From positions 1 to 64,000 of the forward strand of contig DASZTO010000096.1 in NCBI GenBank assembly GCA_035548175.1: a stretch of DNA of 64,000 bases. The letters run 5' to 3'. The stretch is from CALCHA01 sp035548175. Its GTDB lineage: Bacteria > Planctomycetota > Phycisphaerae > WQYP01. The position numbers and the translations under genes are program-made. The notes under the pieces were generated by a model. The model had not been told where the DNA came from. It worked only from the letters and a program-made list of their open reading frames with translations, and made no database searches. Positions 15,081-22,286 of this stretch are shown here, piece by piece; position 1 is the first letter of the stretch; each line of letters opens with the position of its first letter.

Positions 15081-16004
15081 TCAGGGTTCGCTGGGGCGGA
15101 AGGCGATGATGCAGCGGGGGAGCTTGGCGGCGTCTTTGATGATGCGGACTTTTTCGAGCCAGCCGGCGGCTTCGAGGAGGGCGGTGAGGGCGGGACCCTG
15201 GTCGAGCTGCATTTCCATGATGAGGAGGCCTCCGGGATGGAGATGGTGGCGCGCTCCGGCGACGATGCGGCGGTGGAAGTCGAGGCCGTCGGCGCCGCCG
15301 TCGAGGGCGAGGCGTGGCTCATGGTCGCGGATACCGGGGGGCAGGCGCGGGAGGTCGTCGGAGGGGATGTAGGGGGGATTGGAGGCGATGACGTGGAAGA
15401 GGGCGGGGGCGGGCATGTGCTCGATGGCGGCAAAGAGGTCGCCCTGGAAGAAGGAGACCGGTGCGGGGGGCGTTCCACCGACGGCGTTGGCGTCGGCGTT
15501 TTTCCGCGCGAGGTCGAGGGCGGGGGCGGAGATGTCGGTGGCGACGAGTGCGGCGGTGGGCAGATGTTTGGCGAGGGCGATGGCGATGGCGCCCGAGCCG
15601 GTGCAGAGGTCGAGGATGCGCGGGGAGTTTTGGGCGGCCCAATCGGGGCGCTGGCGGGCGTGCTGGATGACGAACTCGACGAGGGTTTCGGTGTCGGGGC
15701 GGGGAATGAGGACGTCGCGGGAGACGGCGAGCTCGAGGGAAAAGAACCAGGCCTTGCCGATGAGGTAGGCGACGGGGACGTGGCTGGAGCGCTGTTTGAC
15801 GAGGTCGCGGAAGGCGGCGATCTGGGCGTCGGGGGGCACGCGTTCGTACTGGGTGTAAAGGGCCATGCGGGAACAATTGAGGACGTGGGCGAGGAGCAGT
15901 TCGGCGGAGAGGCGAGGCTCGTCGATATTTTTGCGGGCGAAGAAATCGGTTGTCCATGTGAGGAGGGAACCGATGGTCCAGACTTGGGCGGGAGGGGTGG
16001 CCAT
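15081..16004 (-). CDS. prmC: peptide chain release factor N5-glutamine methyltransferase PrmC/HemK
   Basis: The 307 residues have a helical N-terminal domain (RLSAELLLAHVLNCSRMALY) and a SAM-binding methyltransferase domain. DLCTGSGAIAIALAKHLP binds SAM and NPPYIPS is the glutamine-binding catalytic motif; RPDTETLVE precedes them, as in the family. It methylates the GGQ glutamine of release factors. A -10-like TACAAC (16011-16016, complement) ends 6 nt before the ATG, so the mRNA is probably leaderless. It converges with the MetE-like gene. Confidence 0.93.
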   Translation of the reverse strand: MATPPAQVWTIGSLLTWTTDFFARKNIDEPRLSAELLLAHVLNCSRMALYTQYERVPPDAQIAAFRDLVKQRSSHVPVAYLIGKAWFFSLELAVSRDVLIPRPDTETLVEFVIQHARQRPDWAAQNSPRILDLCTGSGAIAIALAKHLPTAALVATDISAPALDLARKNADANAVGGTPPAPVSFFQGDLFAAIEHMPAPALFHVIASNPPYIPSDDLPRLPPGIRDHEPRLALDGGADGLDFHRRIVAGARHHLHPGGLLIMEMQLDQGPALTALLEAAGWLEKVRIIKDAAKLPRCIIAFRPSEP

Positions 16005-16010
16005 GGGGGG

Positions 16011-16016
16011 GTTGTA
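16011..16016 (-). promoter_or_regulatory. -10 box of prmC, leaderless layout
   Basis: TACAAC on the - strand ends 6 nt before the prmC start codon. Confidence 0.35.
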
Positions 16017-16112
16017 ACATCCGCAGAGGGAAGGTTCTACTGCGCCGGGGAGCGGCGCGGGGGAGCGGGCCTGGCGGCGTGGCGGGCGAGGTGCGGGGGA
16101 GCGGCGGCGTGG

Positions 16113-16118
16113 TATGAT
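16113..16118 (+). promoter_or_regulatory. -10 box before the zinc-ribbon membrane protein
   Basis: TATGAT lies 24 nt before the ATG at 16143; a GGGAG ribosome site lies between. Confidence 0.4.
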
Positions 16119-16142
16119 GGGGCCGATCCGAATGGGAGCGCT

Positions 16143-16901
16143 ATGAGCGACGAGCGACCGCCGACAGAAGCAGCGGGAGGGGCGGGAGGAGGGCAGCCGG
16201 GCGGCCCGGCGGAACGAGCGACGGCCGTGGCTTCGGCGGCTTCGGCGGTGCAGACGGTGGGGGCGTCGGCGAGCGCCCCCGCGGCGCAGGCGCAGCGTCC
16301 GCCGATGTGGGGGCGGCGTTACGGATTTCTGTGCTCGTACTGTTCGTCGCGGCTGGAGGCGGTGGAATCGATGGCGGGTCAATCGGGGACATGCCCGACG
16401 TGCGGGAACACGATTCTGATACCGATTCTCAATGCGCGTGGGCAGCTGATCGATCCGACGTCGGGGAAGATCATCAAGCAGGATCCGCATCCGGTGCACG
16501 CGTATGCGGCGGCGGGGCATAAGGCGCCGCAGATCGTTGCGATGCCCAACGGGGAGCGGCAGATCCGGTGCCCGCGCTGTCAGCGGCTGAATCCGCTGGC
16601 GATGAACAACTGCCTGGGGTGCGGGCTGCCGTTCACGATGGAGGGGACGGCGGGGGATGCGATGTCGGGGACGAACACGTGGGCGGTGGCGTCGCTGGTG
16701 CTGGGGATCGTGTCGCTGGTGGGGGGCATGTGCCTGATCGTACCGCCGGTGCTGGCGATCATTTTTGCGTTCATGGCATTGCGGACGAACACGTCGCCGT
16801 CGGGGCAATCGAGCGGGCAGGGGATGGCGATCGCGGGCCTGATCCTGGGGATTGTGGGAGCCGTGATCGGGTCGTTGATGTGGGTGAAGATGATTTCGTG
16901 A
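16143..16901 (+). CDS. DUF4190-like membrane protein with two zinc-ribbon halves
   Basis: A 252-residue protein in three parts. An Ala/Gly-rich disordered start is followed by two cysteine pairs (CSYC and CPTC, about residues 64-89) and a second set (CPRC and CLGC, about 143-160). The DUF4190-type C-terminus has two membrane helices (AVASLVLGIVSLVGGMCLIV and AIAGLILGIVGAVIGSLMWV). The layout suggests a membrane-anchored zinc-binding adaptor; the partner is unknown. A DoxX gene follows 31 bp downstream. Confidence 0.8.
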   Translation: MSDERPPTEAAGGAGGGQPGGPAERATAVASAASAVQTVGASASAPAAQAQRPPMWGRRYGFLCSYCSSRLEAVESMAGQSGTCPTCGNTILIPILNARGQLIDPTSGKIIKQDPHPVHAYAAAGHKAPQIVAMPNGERQIRCPRCQRLNPLAMNNCLGCGLPFTMEGTAGDAMSGTNTWAVASLVLGIVSLVGGMCLIVPPVLAIIFAFMALRTNTSPSGQSSGQGMAIAGLILGIVGAVIGSLMWVKMIS

Positions 16902-16932
16902 GGAGGCGGGCGGGGCCTGGCAGGAGATCGCG

Positions 16933-17484
16933 ATGAGTGGAACGGATCGAGCGGGGGGAGCGGCGTTTGCGGGCGGAGGGGGTAGCGCGGCGCCGCTGGG
17001 TCCGGTGGCGCGCGTCGGGAACACGGCATTTGCGACGTCGGTGGCGTTGCTGCTGGTGCGGTTGTCGCTGGGGTGGGCGTTTGTGTTCCATGGGGCGCAG
17101 AAGCTGTTTGGGGCGTTTGACGGGCCGGGGATCGAGAAATTCTCGAAGTACCTGCACATGCCGGGGTTTCTGCCGGCGATCGCGTGGGCGTACGTTGCGG
17201 CGCTCGCGGAGTTTATGGGCGGCGCGCTGGTGCTGATCGGGCTGCTGACGCGACTGGCGACGATTCCGATAATGATTGTGATGTTCGTGGCGATTGCGAC
17301 GGTGACGGGGGCGAGCGGTTTTTCGGTGCCGCAGGGTTATGAGTACAACGTGGCGCTGATCGCGATGGCGGGTGCGTTGCTGATAGCGGGTCCGGGGCTG
17401 GTGTCAGTGGATGCGTTGGTGTTTCGGCGCGGGCTGTGGGCGCGGGGCGCGCAGCCGCTGGATCAACCGCTGCGGCGGGTGTGA
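16933..17484 (+). CDS. DoxX-family membrane protein
   Basis: This is a 183-residue protein with four membrane helices. The DoxX signature LRLSLGWAFVFHGAQKLFG-like segment (here LVRLSLGWAFVFHGAQKLFG) is at about residues 37-56, followed by EFMGGALVLIGLLTRLA. DoxX proteins are small inner-membrane proteins linked to redox and sulfur metabolism; no specific reaction is established. AGGAG precedes the ATG by about 8 nt, and the gene likely shares a transcript with the zinc-ribbon protein. Confidence 0.88.
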   Translation: MSGTDRAGGAAFAGGGGSAAPLGPVARVGNTAFATSVALLLVRLSLGWAFVFHGAQKLFGAFDGPGIEKFSKYLHMPGFLPAIAWAYVAALAEFMGGALVLIGLLTRLATIPIMIVMFVAIATVTGASGFSVPQGYEYNVALIAMAGALLIAGPGLVSVDALVFRRGLWARGAQPLDQPLRRV

Positions 17485-17581
17485 GGGGGCGGCGGGGCGG
17501 GGGAGGGGCGATTCCGGATGTTCAAACGGCGGCCCTGCCGTTATTCTTCGCAAATCACTCCACTCTGCCGAGGACTGTGCC

Positions 17582-18619
17582 ATGAACATGCTCGCTGCCG
17601 CACCGCCGGATTCGAACACGCTGGTGTGGATCGGGATACTGATCGTGGGGGCGATCGCGCTGGTGGTGGTGATGGTGATCGCGCAGTTTTTCAGCCTGTG
17701 GCTGCAGGCGTTCTCGGCGGGGGCGGGGGTGAGCTATTTCCAGCTGATCGGGATGCGGTTTCGGAAGGTGGATTCGCGGCAGATCGTGACGTCGCGCATC
17801 ACGGCGGTTCAGGCGGGGCTGACGGAGCTGACGACGAGCCTGCTGGAATCGCACTATCTGGCGGGGGGTCGTGTGCCCAACGTGGTGCGGGCGATGATCG
17901 CGGCGCACCGGGCGGACATCGAGCTGCCGTGGAACCGGGCGGCGGCGATCGATCTTGCGGGTCGCGACGTGCTGGATGCGGTGCAGACGTCGGTGAATCC
18001 GAAGGTGATCGACGTGCCCAACGCGCAGTCGGGTCGGCAGACGATCGACGGGGTGGCGAAGGACGGGATTCAGCTGAAGGTCAAGGCGCGGGTGACGGTT
18101 CGGACGAACATTCAGCAGTTGATCGGCGGCGCGACGGAAGAAACCGTGATCGCGCGCGTGGGCGAAGGCATTGTGACGTCGATCGGTTCGTCCGACACGT
18201 ACAAGCATGTGATGGAGAACCCGGATGCGATCTCCAAAACCGTGCTGCACAAAGGTCTGGATGCGGGGACGGCGTTCGAGATACTGTCGATCGATATCGC
18301 GGACGTGGACGTTGGGGACAATGTGGGGGCGAAGCTGCAGGCGGACCAGGCGGAATCTGACAAGCGGCGATTCCAGGCGGAGGCGGAGAAACGGCGTGCG
18401 CTGGCGGTGGCGCAGGAGCAGGAGTTTACGGCGTTGGCGCAGCAGAATCGCGCGAAGGTGATCGAGGCCGAGGCGCAGATTCCGCTGGCGATGGCGGAAG
18501 CGTTTCGCGCGGGGCACCTGGGGATCATGGATTACTACAAGATGCGCAACATTCAGGCGGACACGGCGATGCGCGACAGCCTTGGCGCCGATCGTCCCGA
18601 CCAGAGCCCGCGGGCGTGA
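17582..18619 (+). CDS. floA: flotillin-like protein FloA
   Basis: The 345 residues have one N-terminal membrane helix (IGILIVGAIALVVVMVIAQF), a long SPFH/PHB-type domain and the Ala/Glu-rich helical part AEAEKRRALAVAQEQEF. The YFQLIGMRFRKVDSRQIV region and the closing MDYYKMRNIQADTAMRDSLG are characteristic of the FloA (YqfA) branch. FloA assembles into membrane microdomains that organise signalling and secretion proteins. The gene is apparently single, with no NfeD gene beside it. Confidence 0.94.
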   Translation: MNMLAAAPPDSNTLVWIGILIVGAIALVVVMVIAQFFSLWLQAFSAGAGVSYFQLIGMRFRKVDSRQIVTSRITAVQAGLTELTTSLLESHYLAGGRVPNVVRAMIAAHRADIELPWNRAAAIDLAGRDVLDAVQTSVNPKVIDVPNAQSGRQTIDGVAKDGIQLKVKARVTVRTNIQQLIGGATEETVIARVGEGIVTSIGSSDTYKHVMENPDAISKTVLHKGLDAGTAFEILSIDIADVDVGDNVGAKLQADQAESDKRRFQAEAEKRRALAVAQEQEFTALAQQNRAKVIEAEAQIPLAMAEAFRAGHLGIMDYYKMRNIQADTAMRDSLGADRPDQSPRA

Positions 18620-18688
18620 GCGGGGGAGGAGACAACTTTCTTCGCCTTGCCGCGTGTGGCCCTGTAGAGGGTTGCCGGAGGGAAGGCG

Positions 18689-20146
18689 ATGGGGCAGACG
18701 GCGGCGGCGGGGAGGCGGGTATTTTCGAGCGCGGTTCAGGGGCCGCGGCTGACGGCCATGGTGTGGGCGCTGGCGGCGGTGGGGTCGTTCCACGCGGCGT
18801 ATGCGATGCCGGCGTTTTTTCCGCTGATGGTGATATTTGCTGCGGGGACTGCCGGCGCGGCGTGGATTGACAGCGCGCGGGGCGCTTTCTGGCTGGGGCT
18901 GGGGATTGGTTTTGCGATATACGCTCCGCACCTGTTTTTCTTCGCGCGCATTTTTCACTTTTTCGCCATCTCGCTGTGGCTGATTCTGGCGGTGTGGGTG
19001 GGTTTCTTTGTTCTTCTGGCGCACTACGCGCGGCGGCGCTTTCCGCGCTGGGCGAGCCTGGTGATCTTTCCGATCCTGTGGATGGGGCTGGAGTATTTCC
19101 GGAGCGAACTTTATCCGCTGCGTTTCGCGTGGCTCACGCCGGGCCTGGCGTTTCCGCCGGAGGGCGCGGCGGGGGTCGTGGGGGTGTATGGCATCGGCGG
19201 GTTGCTGATGCTGCTGGCGACGGGGGCGCTGCTGGTTGGGCGCGCGTGGAGATTCCCGGCACTGGCGGCGGCCGTGGCGATTGTGGGGTGCGCGCCGCTG
19301 CTGGATCGTGGGGGAGAGGGCGGGCGTGCGGGGGCAGGTCGCACCGGGCCGTTGATCGTGGGGATTCAGTCCGCGGCGGTTCCCGGCTGCCTGGACCGGG
19401 CGCTGGCGGCCTATCCGAACGCCGACCTGTTCATCCTGAGCGAATACAGCTTTCAGACTCCGCCGCCGTCGGCGGTGCGGGCGTGGTGCGCGGCGCATCA
19501 GAAATATCTGCTGGCCGGGGGCATTCGCTATCTCGATCCGGGTCCGGGCGTACCTCGGGACGCCTTTCGCGACACGGCTTTTGTGGTGGGGCCGGACGGC
19601 TCACTCGTTTTCGAGCAGGCCAAATCCGTGCCGATTCAATTCATGTCGGACGGCCTTCCGGCGGCGGGGCAGCAACTCTGGCATTCGCCGTGGGGCGACA
19701 TTGGGGTGTGCATCTGCTACGACCTGAGTTACACGCGGGTGACGGATCGGCTGGTGAAGCTGGGCGCGACGATGCTCATCGTGCCGGCCATGGATGTGAC
19801 GTCGTGGGGACTGCACGAACACCAACTGCACGCGCGGATCGGACCGATGCGGGCTGCGGAATATGGCATACCGGTGGTGCGCGTGTGCAGCTCGGGTATT
19901 TCGCAGATCATCGATCGGTCGGGGCAGGTCACGGCGAGCGCTCCGTTCCCCGGGCCGGGCGCGATGCTGGCGGGGAGGGTTGCGATGGGCGCGACGGGGC
20001 GGCTTCCGGCGGATCGCGTGGCGGCTCGGTGGTGCGCGTGGGCGGCGATTGGTGATGGGGTGGTGGAGCTGTCGCTGGCGGCGCGGCGTCGTGTGGCGGA
20101 TTCCCGGATGGGGCGGCGAAAAGCGCTGGCGGTAACGCCGGGCTGA
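18689..20146 (+). CDS. lnt: apolipoprotein N-acyltransferase Lnt
   Basis: This 485-residue protein has about six N-terminal membrane helices and a C-terminal nitrilase-type domain. The catalytic triad is complete: E252 (LSEYSF), K312 (EQAKSVPIQF) and C343 (CICYDLSY). Lnt adds the third acyl chain to lipoproteins at the periplasmic face of the inner membrane. The domain is followed by AAEYGIPVVRVCSSGISQII, a typical Lnt segment. GGAAGG lies before the ATG. The next gene is a paralogue that has lost the triad. Confidence 0.92.
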   Translation: MGQTAAAGRRVFSSAVQGPRLTAMVWALAAVGSFHAAYAMPAFFPLMVIFAAGTAGAAWIDSARGAFWLGLGIGFAIYAPHLFFFARIFHFFAISLWLILAVWVGFFVLLAHYARRRFPRWASLVIFPILWMGLEYFRSELYPLRFAWLTPGLAFPPEGAAGVVGVYGIGGLLMLLATGALLVGRAWRFPALAAAVAIVGCAPLLDRGGEGGRAGAGRTGPLIVGIQSAAVPGCLDRALAAYPNADLFILSEYSFQTPPPSAVRAWCAAHQKYLLAGGIRYLDPGPGVPRDAFRDTAFVVGPDGSLVFEQAKSVPIQFMSDGLPAAGQQLWHSPWGDIGVCICYDLSYTRVTDRLVKLGATMLIVPAMDVTSWGLHEHQLHARIGPMRAAEYGIPVVRVCSSGISQIIDRSGQVTASAPFPGPGAMLAGRVAMGATGRLPADRVAARWCAWAAIGDGVVELSLAARRRVADSRMGRRKALAVTPG

Positions 20147-20208
20147 GGCCACAATAGGCGGCGGGGGGAAGTCATATCGACCTGCGTGTGTTCACTTCAG
20201 AGGTATCC

Positions 20209-21744
20209 ATGGCGGAATCATCTGTTCCGGTTGTCTCGCCGACGCCCGCATCACCCGCTCCGGCAGCGCGGCCGGCGCGGCGGATCAAGCCGGGCTCGAT
20301 CTCGGTCATTCAGGGGCTGCTGCTGGTGATTGTGGGGTCGGGGAGTTTCGCGGCGGCGTTTATGGCGCCCAAGGCGGGACCGCTGATTGTGCTGTTCCTT
20401 TTCTGCGTGGCGCGATTGTGCCGGCAGGCGACGCCGGCGCGGGCTTTGGTTCTCGGGCTGCTTCTGGGCATTCTGGCGTATATCCCGCAGGCGTTCTATG
20501 CGGCGGGCGGCATGGGCCCGGGGGTGACGCTGACGATGGTCGCGTGGCCGCTCGGTGTCGCTGTGGTGGCGTGGATCGGGCATCTTGCGTGGCGCCGGGG
20601 TGCGGCGGGCCTTGGGCTGCTGATTCTTCCGTTCCTGTGGGTGGGCCTGGAATATGTGCTGACGGAAGTTTGCCCGCCGCAATGGGGCTGGCTGGACGCC
20701 GGCGTGGCGATGCCCGCGGAAGCGCTGCATCATCTGGTGGGGGTGTATGGGCTGGCGTTTATCCTGATGTTGATTGCCGCCATCACCGCGGGCGTGCGGG
20801 GGCTGCCGGGATTCATCGCGATGCTGGTGGCGATAGGCGCGTCGTGGGGGTTGTCGCTGTGGCAACTGCCTGCGTCCGGGGCGGCGGCGGTGGCGGCTTC
20901 GGCGGCGGCGAGCGCGCCGGCGGGAGGCGGGTTGCCGACGGTGGTGACTGTGCCGGGTCATTTCACGGCGCGGACAATCTCCGCCGCGCTGGCGGAAGCC
21001 GTCAAGGAGCACCCGGAGAGCGCGATCGTCGTGCTGCCGGATTATTCGCTGTCGCGCAACGATCCGGTCGTGCGGTGGGCTCAAAATCAGAAGAAATTCG
21101 TGGTCACCGCGACGCGTGAAGGTGATCGTCACTCCGGGCGGGCGACGGACATCCTGGTGGTCACCGATAGCAGGGGCGACACGGCGCTGGTGGTCAATCG
21201 GCAACTCGGGGCGGGGCCACCCGAGGACGCCGAGCCTGACCTGGCGGATACGCCGTGGGGGAAGATCGCGTTGATGCCGTTTCACGATTTGGCGCGTCGC
21301 TGGGATACGGACCGGTCGGTGAAAGCAGGGGCCAAGGCGTTCATCGTGCTGAACCCTGACGCGGAGCCGGGCAACATTCAGATGCGTGAAGAGCGGACGC
21401 ATCTGGCGGAGGTTCGCGCGGCCGAGTATGGGGTGCCGGTGGTGCGTGCGAGCACGAGCGGGGTGTGCCAGCTCATTACGTCGCGTGGCGTGGTGAAGGA
21501 GTCTGTTGAGGCGGGGGCGCCTTTGGCGGGGACGTTGGACATGGCGGGGGATGCCGGCATACCGCTGGGCGGGCTGCTGGCTCCGGTGTGTCTGGGGATT
21601 GCGGTGGTGTATATTCTGGTGGAGCTGGTTCTGATCGCGCTGGCGGATCGCCGCGCCAAGGCGGTGGGGCGCTCGGGTTCCTCGGCGATGCCTCCTGCGG
21701 CCCCGCCTCCCCCGCCGCCGCCTTCTCCGCCGGCCGCAGTGTGA
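20209..21744 (+). CDS. Lnt-like pseudoenzyme (paralogue without catalytic triad)
   Basis: The 511 residues have the same architecture as the upstream Lnt: an N-terminal membrane bundle (FLWVGLEYVLTEVCPPQWGW corresponds to Lnt's LEYF region) and a nitrilase-like domain with RAAEYGVPVVRASTSGVCQL. At the three active-site positions it has D278 instead of Glu (LPDYSL), no equivalent Lys, and F358 instead of Cys (MPFHDL). A final membrane helix and a Pro-rich tail replace the Lnt end. It cannot catalyse acyl transfer by the known mechanism and may be a partner or regulator of Lnt. AGAGG precedes the ATG by 5 nt. Confidence 0.85.
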   Translation: MAESSVPVVSPTPASPAPAARPARRIKPGSISVIQGLLLVIVGSGSFAAAFMAPKAGPLIVLFLFCVARLCRQATPARALVLGLLLGILAYIPQAFYAAGGMGPGVTLTMVAWPLGVAVVAWIGHLAWRRGAAGLGLLILPFLWVGLEYVLTEVCPPQWGWLDAGVAMPAEALHHLVGVYGLAFILMLIAAITAGVRGLPGFIAMLVAIGASWGLSLWQLPASGAAAVAASAAASAPAGGGLPTVVTVPGHFTARTISAALAEAVKEHPESAIVVLPDYSLSRNDPVVRWAQNQKKFVVTATREGDRHSGRATDILVVTDSRGDTALVVNRQLGAGPPEDAEPDLADTPWGKIALMPFHDLARRWDTDRSVKAGAKAFIVLNPDAEPGNIQMREERTHLAEVRAAEYGVPVVRASTSGVCQLITSRGVVKESVEAGAPLAGTLDMAGDAGIPLGGLLAPVCLGIAVVYILVELVLIALADRRAKAVGRSGSSAMPPAAPPPPPPPSPPAAV

Positions 21745-21774
21745 TGCAGGCACGTTTTTTTGGACAGGCGTCCC

Positions 21775-22278
21775 ATGGCCGACATTCCCCGCGATCCCCG
21801 GCAGCTGGCGCGAGACATCCTTGCCGGGAAGATTTCTCTGGAAGATGTGGCGCGCGAGCAGGCGCGCCGCGCGGGCCTGCCGCCGCCGCAGGCGCGTCCG
21901 GGGGGCATTCAGCGGCAGAAGCTTCCGGATCGCATTCCGTTGCCGCGGCAACTACCGCAGCAGCCGGTGCGTCGTCCGCCGCCGCCTCAACCGGTGCGTC
22001 AACCGCAGTCCCGCAAAGCGGCGCCGCCCGCGCCGCAACGTCGGCCAGCATCGCGGTCGTTTCCCCCCTCCGGGCCGCCGCCGGCGCCTCCGGCCGCGAA
22101 TTTGCCCGTGCCCGCTCGCCAGGCGCTCGCGCCTCTCGCAGCCGCCGTTCCTCCGGTATCGCCGATGCGGTCGAGCCGTTCGTCGATCCGGCAGAACCTC
22201 CGCACTCCGGCCACGCTTCGCCAGGCGATCCTGCTGGCGGAAATCCTCGGGCCGCCCGTGGCGCTGCGCGAAAGCTGA
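21775..22278 (+). CDS. conserved proline-rich protein, planctomycete type
   Basis: A 167-residue protein with an ordered head (PRDPRQLARDILAGKISLED), a long Pro/Arg/Gln-rich middle and a helical tail (RQAILLAEILGPPVALRES). From memory, head and tail of this type recur in short planctomycete proteins of unknown function. It starts 31 bp after the Lnt-like gene and probably shares its transcript. It converges on the M56 gene; the two stop codons are about 8 bp apart. Confidence 0.7.
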   Translation: MADIPRDPRQLARDILAGKISLEDVAREQARRAGLPPPQARPGGIQRQKLPDRIPLPRQLPQQPVRRPPPPQPVRQPQSRKAAPPAPQRRPASRSFPPSGPPPAPPAANLPVPARQALAPLAAAVPPVSPMRSSRSSIRQNLRTPATLRQAILLAEILGPPVALRES

Positions 22279-22286
22279 CTCGCCGC

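Noticed and set aside
17555..19498. 647-codon open frame on the - strand
   Set aside because: It is antisense to floA and lnt, with an Arg/His/Pro-rich composition, and both sense genes have clear motifs.
20209..21744. Second functional Lnt
   Set aside because: All three catalytic positions are replaced (Glu to Asp, Lys missing, Cys to Phe), so it is annotated as a pseudoenzyme.
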